Source: Rhizobacter sp.
GTDB lineage: Bacteria; Pseudomonadota; Gammaproteobacteria; Burkholderiales; Burkholderiaceae_C
DNA: 19,285 bases
NCBI GenBank assembly: GCA_025359585.1
Contig: JANYFX010000380.1
Span: forward strand, 1-19,285
Direction: 5' to 3'
Below the pieces are notes generated by a model. That model saw only the letters and a program-made list of their open reading frames with translations. It was not told where the DNA came from and did not search any database. This document shows positions 7,447-13,367 of this stretch, piece after piece. The stretch's first letter is position 1. Every line of letters starts with the position of its first letter. A program made the translations under genes and the position numbers.

Positions 7447-8588
7447 CGCACGCTTTCCCACCACGGGTTGGCCGGGAACGGCCGGTCGGCATCGACGATC
7501 TCGCCGATGCGCGGCGTCAGCACCTCGACCTGGCTTTCGCGCGCGGCCGCCAGCGTGCGCTTGATCGGCTCGTCCCACGCATGGAATGCCAGGTTGAAGG
7601 TGCCCCAGTGCACCGGGAACAAACGCTTCGCACGCACATCGAGGTGGGCGCGCACCGCGTCTTCGGGGCTCATGTGGATGTCGAGCCAGGGCGCGCCCGG
7701 GCCGTAGGCGCCGACCTTGATGAAGCTCAGGTCGAACGGCCCGAAGCGTTCGCCGATGCTGCGGAAGTGGTCTGAAAAGCCGGTGTCGCCGCTGACGTAG
7801 AAGCGGTGCTGCGGGCCGATCACCGACCACGAGCCCCACAGCGTCGCGTTCTTGTCGCCGAGGCCGCGGCCCGAGTAGTGGCGCGATGGGGTCGAGACGA
7901 TGCGCACGCCTTTCAACGTTTCTTCTTTCCACCACTCCAGATCGTGGATCTGCGCCTCCGGCACGCCCCAGGCCTGCAGGTGCGCGCCGATGCCGAGCGG
8001 CACGAAGAAGGCAGTGCCTCGCCCGGCCAGGTGCTGCACGGTGCGCATGTCGAGGTGGTCGTAGTGGTCGTGCGTGATCAACACGGCGTCGATCGTGGTC
8101 AGGTCGGCGAGAAGGATCGGCGGCGGGTGAAAGCGCTTCGGGCCGAAGTCGAACGGCGACGCGTATTCCGAGAAGATCGGGTCGACCAGCAGGCGCAGGC
8201 CATCGACCTCGATGAACACGCTGGCGTGGCCGATCCAGAACGCGCGCAGGCCGGATGCCGCAGGCGCGGCCTTCAGTGTGTCGGGCGCTACCGCGAGCAC
8301 GGGAATCGCCGAAGGCGGTTCACGCACTTCGTCACCGAAGAATTGTCCGCGGACCAGCGCCCACACATCGGCGGCGCGGTAGCCGGCCGGCGGCAGCGGA
8401 TTGACGAACACACCGTCGTGGTACTGCGGGTTGGCCCGTGCGCGCACCAGCCGCTCGCCGGTGAGCTTGGCGCCGAAGGGGGGTGTCGACAGCACATAGA
8501 CGGCTGCGGCAACGAGCAACAGAACGAGCACCAGCAACCCAGCGGCGATGCGCCAGCGCCAACGGAGCGCGCCGACTGGTACGTTCAT
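7443..8588 (-). CDS. Membrane-anchored metallo-beta-lactamase-fold hydrolase (NAPE-PLD/UlaG-like)
   Basis: A 381-residue protein with one N-terminal membrane helix (about residues 14-34, Leu/Val/Ala-rich, preceded by RWRWR) and a metallo-beta-lactamase domain. Metal ligands visible: THDHYDH (172-178), H237 in PSRHYSGRG, SGDTG (D268) and VHWGTF (H327). WIGHASVFIEVDG and LVDPIFSEYASP are typical of the branch that includes NAPE-type phospholipase D, RomA and UlaG-like hydrolases. A charged amide or phosphodiester bond in a lipid or small molecule is a plausible target, but the substrate is not determinable here. The reading frame stays open upstream to 9311, but the real start is ATG 8588, which overlaps the asparaginase stop as ATGA, so the pair is translationally coupled. 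The helix orientation suggests the catalytic domain is periplasmic (inference). Confidence 0.83.
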   Translation of the reverse strand: MNVPVGALRWRWRIAAGLLVLVLLLVAAAVYVLSTPPFGAKLTGERLVRARANPQYHDGVFVNPLPPAGYRAADVWALVRGQFFGDEVREPPSAIPVLAVAPDTLKAAPAASGLRAFWIGHASVFIEVDGLRLLVDPIFSEYASPFDFGPKRFHPPPILLADLTTIDAVLITHDHYDHLDMRTVQHLAGRGTAFFVPLGIGAHLQAWGVPEAQIHDLEWWKEETLKGVRIVSTPSRHYSGRGLGDKNATLWGSWSVIGPQHRFYVSGDTGFSDHFRSIGERFGPFDLSFIKVGAYGPGAPWLDIHMSPEDAVRAHLDVRAKRLFPVHWGTFNLAFHAWDEPIKRTLAAARESQVEVLTPRIGEIVDADRPFPANPWWESVR

Positions 8589-9622
8589 CGCCGCAACGCG
8601 CGCAGCGCAGGCGCTGCGCGGAGCTGGCTTACCTCGATGCCGTTCCAGTTCGTGAGGCGGGCGTCGCTGAGCGAGTTCATCAGGCGCGCGCTTTCGTCGT
8701 CGAGCGTCACGAAGGCTTCGATCACGGCCGCCATCACCACCTCGCAGGCGCGAGCGTTGTTGCCGTCGTCGATCTTGATCGCCACGCCAAGTCCCAGCTC
8801 CGGCAAGGCCGCGCAGAACACGCCTTCGGCGCCGACCTTGCAGAACACTCGCTCGCCGAGTTGTTGCATCACACGGGTGTCGAAACGGCCGCTGCCAGCG
8901 ACCATGTACGGCGCCTTGGCCACGGCCGCACGCAGGCGTTTGGCGGCTTGCGCGTGGCCGCTGCTCAGGCCGGTGCCGGTGCCCATGCGCGCGAAGGCGT
9001 GGGCGAGGTGGCGCAGCGGGATCGCGTAGGTCGGGATCGAACAACCGTCGGTACCGCGTGCCGTGGCCGCCAGGTCGAAGCCGGTGGTCGCTTGCAATGA
9101 CGCCGTCACCTCGCGCATCACCGGGTGCTCGGGGCCGACGTAGCCGCGCAAGTACTGCCGCAGGTTCGGCCCCGTGCCGTTCAGCGCACAGGCCAGGCAC
9201 AGAAAGCCGGCGTGTTTGCCGGAACAGTTGTTGTGCAATGCGCTCGGCTCGCGGCCCTGCACGGCGAGCGTGCGCGCGGCCGATTCCAGGTAAGGCCAGT
9301 GCGCGCCGCATTCGAGCGCGGCGGCGTCGAGCCCGGCCTTCGCCAGCATCTTCGCGACCGTCTGCGCGTGCACTTCTTCGCCGCCGTGCGAGGCGCAGGC
9401 GACCGCGAGTTCTTCGTCGCTCAAGCCGAGCTGGTCGGCCGCGCCGCTGGCCACGAGCGGCAGCGCCTGCAGCAGCTTCACCGCCGAGCGCGGGAAGATC
9501 GGGTGGTCGATGTCGCCGAGCCGCACCACCACGGCGCCGTCGGCATCGAGGACCGCCAGCGCACCGCAGTGGCTCGACTCGAGCACGCCACCACGTTTCA
9601 CTTCAACGAGCAGAGGGTTCAT
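8585..9622 (-). CDS. Asparaginase II-type L-asparaginase (PF06089 family)
   Basis: A 345-residue protein matching the bacterial asparaginase II family, typified by the thermolabile Rhizobium etli enzyme, which is unrelated in sequence to E. coli AnsA/AnsB. Landmarks: N-terminal VEVKRGGVLESSHCG, FPRSAVKLLQALP, ACASHGGEEVH, LHNNCSGKHAGFLCLA, GTDGCSIPTYAIPL and IKIDDGNNARA near the C-terminus. It is predicted to hydrolyse asparagine to aspartate and ammonia in the cytoplasm; no signal peptide is seen. The start ATG 9622 gives the canonical MNPLLVEVKRGG. There is no Shine-Dalgarno, and a -10-like box lies 6 bases upstream, so the mRNA may be leaderless. The membrane metallo-hydrolase gene follows with a 4-base overlap. 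It diverges from an EamA transporter across 43 bases. Confidence 0.9.
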   Translation of the reverse strand: MNPLLVEVKRGGVLESSHCGALAVLDADGAVVVRLGDIDHPIFPRSAVKLLQALPLVASGAADQLGLSDEELAVACASHGGEEVHAQTVAKMLAKAGLDAAALECGAHWPYLESAARTLAVQGREPSALHNNCSGKHAGFLCLACALNGTGPNLRQYLRGYVGPEHPVMREVTASLQATTGFDLAATARGTDGCSIPTYAIPLRHLAHAFARMGTGTGLSSGHAQAAKRLRAAVAKAPYMVAGSGRFDTRVMQQLGERVFCKVGAEGVFCAALPELGLGVAIKIDDGNNARACEVVMAAVIEAFVTLDDESARLMNSLSDARLTNWNGIEVSQLRAAPALRALRR

Positions 9623-9628
9623 GCGCCA

Positions 9629-9656
9629 ACTGTAGCGCGCGTGGCCGCACCGACAA
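9629..9656 (-). promoter_or_regulatory. Candidate sigma-70-type promoter for asparaginase, possibly leaderless
   Basis: Read on the minus strand: TTGTCG (9656-9651), a 16-base spacer, then TACAGT (9634-9629), each matching 4 of 6 consensus bases. The -10 box ends 6 bases before the ATG at 9622, so transcription would begin at or beside the start codon. On the plus strand, GACAAT (9652-9657) sits 8 bases before the transporter ATG at 9666 and overlaps this -35 box, so the two divergent promoters may interlock. Confidence 0.4.
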
Positions 9657-9665
9657 TCTGGCCGA

Positions 9666-10547
9666 ATGTCTGCCACCGCGCTCGCCCTCGTCATTGCCGC
9701 CGCCTTGTTGCATTCGGTCTGGAACATCGTCGCCAAGAAGGCCGGCGGCGACGACCGCTTCGCGTTGATCACCGCGTTGATGCTGATCACGCTGTGGGCA
9801 CCCGTCGGCGTGTGGGCCTGCTGGGGCGTGATGCCGCTCTGGGGCTGGCTCGAGTGGGGCGTGCTGCTGGCCAGCGCGGTCGTGCACCTCGTGTATTTCA
9901 CGACGCTGCTGCGCGGCTATCGGCTCTCGGACCTGACGGTCGTGTACCCGCTCGCGCGCGGCACCGGGCCGCTCTTGAGTTCGTTCGGCGCGGTGCTGTT
10001 GCTGGGCGAGCGGCTCAGTCTTGCCGGCATGCTCGGTGTCGTGGCCGTCACGCTCGGCGTGTTCTTCATCGCCGGCGGCCCGGCGCTGTGGGCCAAGGTG
10101 CACGACCCGCTGCAGCGCCAGCGGGTGCGCACCGGTCTCGCCTATGGGGCGGCGACGGGCGCACTGATCGCGGGCTACACCTTGATCGACGGCTATGCGG
10201 TGAAGGTGCTGCTGCTGTCGCCGATCGTGGTCGACTACGTGGGCAACCTGTTCCGCGTGCCTTTCCTCTTGCCCGCGGCGCTGCGCGACCCGGCCGGGTT
10301 CTGGCGCTCGTGGCACACGCAGTGGCGCCACGCGCTGGTGGTGGCGGTGCTCGGGCCACTGGCCTACGTGCTGGTGCTTTACGCAGTGCGAATGGCGCCG
10401 CTCAGCCACGTGGCGCCGGCGCGCGAAGTGTCGATGCTGTTCGCGGCGCTGATCGGCGGGCGCCTGCTCGGTGAGGGCGAGCGCGGCTTGCGCATCGCCG
10501 GTGCGGTCTTCATTGCTGCGGGTGTGGCGGCGCTTGCGCTTGGGTAG
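9666..10547 (+). CDS. EamA/DMT-superfamily transporter
   Basis: A 293-residue polytopic membrane protein with about ten hydrophobic segments arranged as two repeated halves, as expected for EamA-type drug/metabolite transporters of about 300 residues. LLHSVWNIVAKKAGGD at the start, YPLARGTGPLLSSFGAVLLLGERLS near residues 98-118 and the second-half SHVAPAREVSMLFAALIGGRLLGEG are the two family signature regions (conserved Pro/Gly and Glu at the end of helices 4 and 9). It probably exports a small metabolite or amino acid across the inner membrane; the substrate is not inferable. No ribosome-binding site is visible before ATG 9666. It diverges from asparaginase and is followed after 9 bases by the DUF429 gene. 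Confidence 0.85.
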   Translation: MSATALALVIAAALLHSVWNIVAKKAGGDDRFALITALMLITLWAPVGVWACWGVMPLWGWLEWGVLLASAVVHLVYFTTLLRGYRLSDLTVVYPLARGTGPLLSSFGAVLLLGERLSLAGMLGVVAVTLGVFFIAGGPALWAKVHDPLQRQRVRTGLAYGAATGALIAGYTLIDGYAVKVLLLSPIVVDYVGNLFRVPFLLPAALRDPAGFWRSWHTQWRHALVVAVLGPLAYVLVLYAVRMAPLSHVAPAREVSMLFAALIGGRLLGEGERGLRIAGAVFIAAGVAALALG

Positions 10548-10550
10548 AGT
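10545..10550 (+). promoter_or_regulatory. Candidate -10 box immediately upstream of the DUF429 gene
   Basis: TAGAGT (4 of 6 matches to TATAAT) ends 6 bases before ATG 10557 and includes the TAG stop of the transporter gene. No Shine-Dalgarno separates it from the ATG and no good -35 is seen, so this is a suggestion based on position. Confidence 0.22.
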
Positions 10551-10556
10551 TCATCG

Positions 10557-11384
10557 ATGACCTTGACAGCAACTCCCACGCTTCTCGCCGGCATCGACTT
10601 CAGTTGCAACCCGAGCCAACGCAAACCCGTCAGCGTGGCGCTCGGCCACCTCTTGGGTCCGGTGCTGAAACTTCAACGTCTCGAAAATTTCAGCACGCTC
10701 GACGCGTTTTCCAGCTGGCTCGCCACACCCGGCCCTTGGCTCGGTGCGTTCGACTTTCCGTTCGGGCTGCCGCGTGCGTTCGTCGAAGCGAACGGGCTCG
10801 GTAGCACTTGCGAAGAACTGATCGGCAACGTGCGCGCACGCTGCCCGACCCGCATGCAGTGGCGCAGCTTCATCGACACCTGGGGCAACACGCAGCCCGC
10901 CGGCCAGCGCCTGCTGCACCGGCGCACCGACACCGCACTGCAGGGCCTGAGCTCGACCAGCCCGCTGCAAACGCGCTATGTGCCGGTCGGCTTCATGTAC
11001 TACGAAGGCGTGCCGCGCCTGCTCGACGCCGGCGTGACGCTACCGCAGATGCACGCCGGCGACCCGGCGCGCGTGGCTGTCGAAGGCTACCCCGGCCTGT
11101 TGGCCCACGAGCTGATCGGCCGCCGTTCGTACAAGAACAAGGAAGAGGCCGATCGCCTGATCGCACGCAAGGAGATCCTCGACGCGCTCGAACAAGGTCG
11201 CAGCCGGCTCGGCCTGCGCTTGCGCCTGACGCACGCCCAACGCGACCATGTGATCGACGACGCGAGCGGCGACCGGCTCGACGCTGTGCTGTGCCTGATG
11301 CAGGCGGCGTGGGCGAGTACGCGGGCGGGCTGCGGCCTGCCCGAAAGCATCGACCCGATCGAGGGCTGGATCGTCAGCGCTTGA
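10557..11384 (+). CDS. DUF429 domain-containing protein (predicted RNase H-like fold)
   Basis: A 275-residue soluble protein recognised as DUF429. Family landmarks: the first strand LAGIDFSCNP with D14, AFDFPFGLPR with D66, VAVEGYPGLLA with E176, and the C-terminal ASGDRLDAVLCLMQAAWA with D239 and D242. The spaced acidic residues in strand contexts resemble an RNase H-like nuclease core, the usual prediction for this family, but activity has not been established to my knowledge. RSYKNKEEADRLIARKEIL is the typical charged helix before the last acidic motif. The start ATG 10557 is 9 bases after the transporter stop, so co-transcription is likely even though a separate -10-like box is present. 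Cytoplasmic; substrate unknown. Confidence 0.8.
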   Translation: MTLTATPTLLAGIDFSCNPSQRKPVSVALGHLLGPVLKLQRLENFSTLDAFSSWLATPGPWLGAFDFPFGLPRAFVEANGLGSTCEELIGNVRARCPTRMQWRSFIDTWGNTQPAGQRLLHRRTDTALQGLSSTSPLQTRYVPVGFMYYEGVPRLLDAGVTLPQMHAGDPARVAVEGYPGLLAHELIGRRSYKNKEEADRLIARKEILDALEQGRSRLGLRLRLTHAQRDHVIDDASGDRLDAVLCLMQAAWASTRAGCGLPESIDPIEGWIVSA

Positions 11385-11584
11385 CGGGCGGGCCTGCCTT
11401 GCCGCACGCAGGCGCTGGTGCGTGAAGCGACTCCGCCGCCGCGAACGGCTGGTCTGCGTTTTTCTGCAGTTCGTCGCATAGGGGTGTCGTTTTGCGCCGG
11501 CCCCTGTCACGATGCACAGCACCGAAACTCCGGTCGCGACAGCCGCTCGCGCCCCGAGCTTGCGCCAACACAGGAGCCATCACC
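11385..11584 (+). other. Intergenic region upstream of the DUF418 gene
   Basis: About 200 bases with no gene. A weak 6-bp hairpin just after the DUF429 stop (GCCTGC 11392-11397 with GCAGGC 11408-11413, loop 10) could be a poor terminator without a T-tract. The 10-mer CCTGTCACGA at 11503-11512 also occurs at 6379-6388. The ribosome site of the next gene, AGGAG, is at 11572-11576. Confidence 0.35.
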
Positions 11585-13354
11585 ATGGACGCAGCGCCCG
11601 CCACAGAGCCGTCAGCGAACCCGCCCAGCCCCGCACCGTTCGCACCTGTCGCCACGGGCCAGCGCATCGAGGCGCTCGATGTCGTGCGCGGCTTTGCGCT
11701 GCTCGGCATCTTCCTGATGAACATCGAGTGGTTCAACCGCCCCATCTCCTCGCTGGGCGAGGGCATGCCGCGCGGGCTGTCGGGGCTGGACTGGCTGGCG
11801 AGCTGGTTCGTCGCCTACTTCGTGGCGGGCAAGTTCTGGACGATCTTCTCGCTGCTGTTCGGCATGGGCTTCGCCGTGATGCTGGTGCGCGCCGAGCGTG
11901 CCGGCCGCGCGTTCACCAAGCTGTACCTGCGCCGCATCCTGGCGCTCGCCGTTTTCGGCGCGGTGCACTTCATCTACGTGTGGGAAGGCGACATCCTGTT
12001 CAGCTATGCGGTGGGGGCGCTGGGCTTGCTGATCGTGCTGTACGGCAGGGCCAGGTACATCCTGATCGTGTGCGCCGCGCTCGTGGGGCTGGGGTTCATT
12101 CCGGACGCCGACGCGTTTTTCGGCGTCGCCGGCGGGCTGGCGGCCATCGGCTTGCTGGCGCTGTACCTGCGGGGCGAAAAGCGCCTCCGCTGGCGCGGGG
12201 TTTCGCTGCCCGTGTTCTGCGTCATCTTGTTGCTGGCCGGTGTGCTGATGTCCATCGCCGCGGTCGTGTTCTGGGTGCTGCCCAACGGCCCGACCGAGCC
12301 GCGCGTGCCGCTGTCCGTGTTCGGCCCGTTGCTGTTCATCACGGGCTGGTTGTCGTGGAAGTACTTTGACCCGCCCGAGAAGCGCAGCCTGCGCATGGCC
12401 GTCAGCATCTACATCTTTGCCGGCGTGGCGATGACGGGGATGAGCCTGATCCAGCACTTCATCCCGGACCCGGCGGCTGCCGTGGCTTCGGTCGACAAGA
12501 AGCCGGTGGCCTCGGCCCCTGCCGCCACGCCGGACGCCGCCAGCGTGGCGCCGCCCGCGTCGGCAGCGAAGGCCACGGCGGAGAAGCCGAAAAAGAGCAA
12601 GGAAGAGCGCGCGGTCGAAATGAAGGCCGAACGCGAAAAACGGCTCAAGGAGCGCTCCGCCCGCAAGGCCGAGGAGATCAAGGTCTTCAGCACCGGCACC
12701 TACCTCGAAACCGTGGACTGGCGCGCGCGTCAGTTCCTCGAGAAAGCCGTCGGCGATGCCGGGTTCGCGGTGGCGCTGGTGGGCATGTTCCTGATGGGGG
12801 TCTGGTTCGTGCGCTCCGGCGTGATGGAAGACAGCACCCGTCACCTCGCGTTCTTCCGCAAGCTGGCGCTCTACGGCCTGCCGCTGGGCATAGGCCTGGG
12901 TCTGCTCACCGGCTTCATCACGCTGTCGCACACACCGGGCGACCGCCACGACGGCTGGGGCATCGCACGCGGGCTGATGATGCTGGGCAACCTGCCGGCC
13001 TGCCTGGGTTACGTCGGGCTGGTGGTGACGATGCTGCACAGCCGCAGTGCCTTCTCGCGCATCCGCGTGCTGGCGCCGCTGGGCCGCATGGCTTTGACCA
13101 ACTACCTGATGCAGTCGCTGATCTGCATGGCTTTCTTCTATGGCTTCGGGCTCGGCCACTGGGGCATGCCACGGGCGCAGCAGGTGCTCTTCGTGGTGGT
13201 GGTGTACGCGGCGCAGATCGCGTTCAGCCACTGGTGGCTGGCGCGCTTCCGCTACGGTCCGATGGAATGGCTGTGGCGCGGCTTCACGTACCGCCAGGTG
13301 CCGCCGCTGCGCATCGACCACAGCGCGGCTGCGGCGCCGGCTCAGGCGGCCTAG
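11585..13354 (+). CDS. DUF418 (YeiB-type) inner-membrane protein with a charged central insert
   Basis: A 589-residue multi-pass protein. The N-terminal part carries the YeiB signature RIEALDVVRGFALLGIFLMNIEW (residues 27-49) and WTIFSLLFGMGFAVML; the C-terminal DUF418 domain (about 395-570) includes FFRKLALYGLPLG, PLGRMALTNYLMQS and FRYGPMEWLWRGFTY. Members are typically near 400 residues; this one is longer because of extra hydrophobic segments around 160-260 and a non-membrane insert at 295-368. The insert is first Ala/Pro-rich and then alternates Lys/Arg/Glu (KPKKSKEERAVEMKAEREK), probably a coiled helix. Function unproven; a transport or envelope role is usually supposed. AGGAG 8 bases before ATG 11585 supports this start over upstream in-frame codons. 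It stands alone and converges on the acylase gene with a 13-base gap. Confidence 0.85.
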   Translation: MDAAPATEPSANPPSPAPFAPVATGQRIEALDVVRGFALLGIFLMNIEWFNRPISSLGEGMPRGLSGLDWLASWFVAYFVAGKFWTIFSLLFGMGFAVMLVRAERAGRAFTKLYLRRILALAVFGAVHFIYVWEGDILFSYAVGALGLLIVLYGRARYILIVCAALVGLGFIPDADAFFGVAGGLAAIGLLALYLRGEKRLRWRGVSLPVFCVILLLAGVLMSIAAVVFWVLPNGPTEPRVPLSVFGPLLFITGWLSWKYFDPPEKRSLRMAVSIYIFAGVAMTGMSLIQHFIPDPAAAVASVDKKPVASAPAATPDAASVAPPASAAKATAEKPKKSKEERAVEMKAEREKRLKERSARKAEEIKVFSTGTYLETVDWRARQFLEKAVGDAGFAVALVGMFLMGVWFVRSGVMEDSTRHLAFFRKLALYGLPLGIGLGLLTGFITLSHTPGDRHDGWGIARGLMMLGNLPACLGYVGLVVTMLHSRSAFSRIRVLAPLGRMALTNYLMQSLICMAFFYGFGLGHWGMPRAQQVLFVVVVYAAQIAFSHWWLARFRYGPMEWLWRGFTYRQVPPLRIDHSAAAAPAQAA

Positions 13355-13367
13355 GGAGCGCGCCAGG

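Noticed and set aside
8589..9311. Upstream extension of the metallo-hydrolase reading frame into the asparaginase gene
   Set aside because: The protein part before the Met at 8588 is Arg/Ala-rich and out of frame with asparaginase; ATG 8588 followed by a membrane helix is the natural start.
11612..13321. 569-codon minus-strand ORF opposite the DUF418 gene
   Set aside because: His/Gln/Arg-rich composition is the mirror of GC-biased codons; no domain, while the plus strand encodes a clear membrane protein with a ribosome site.
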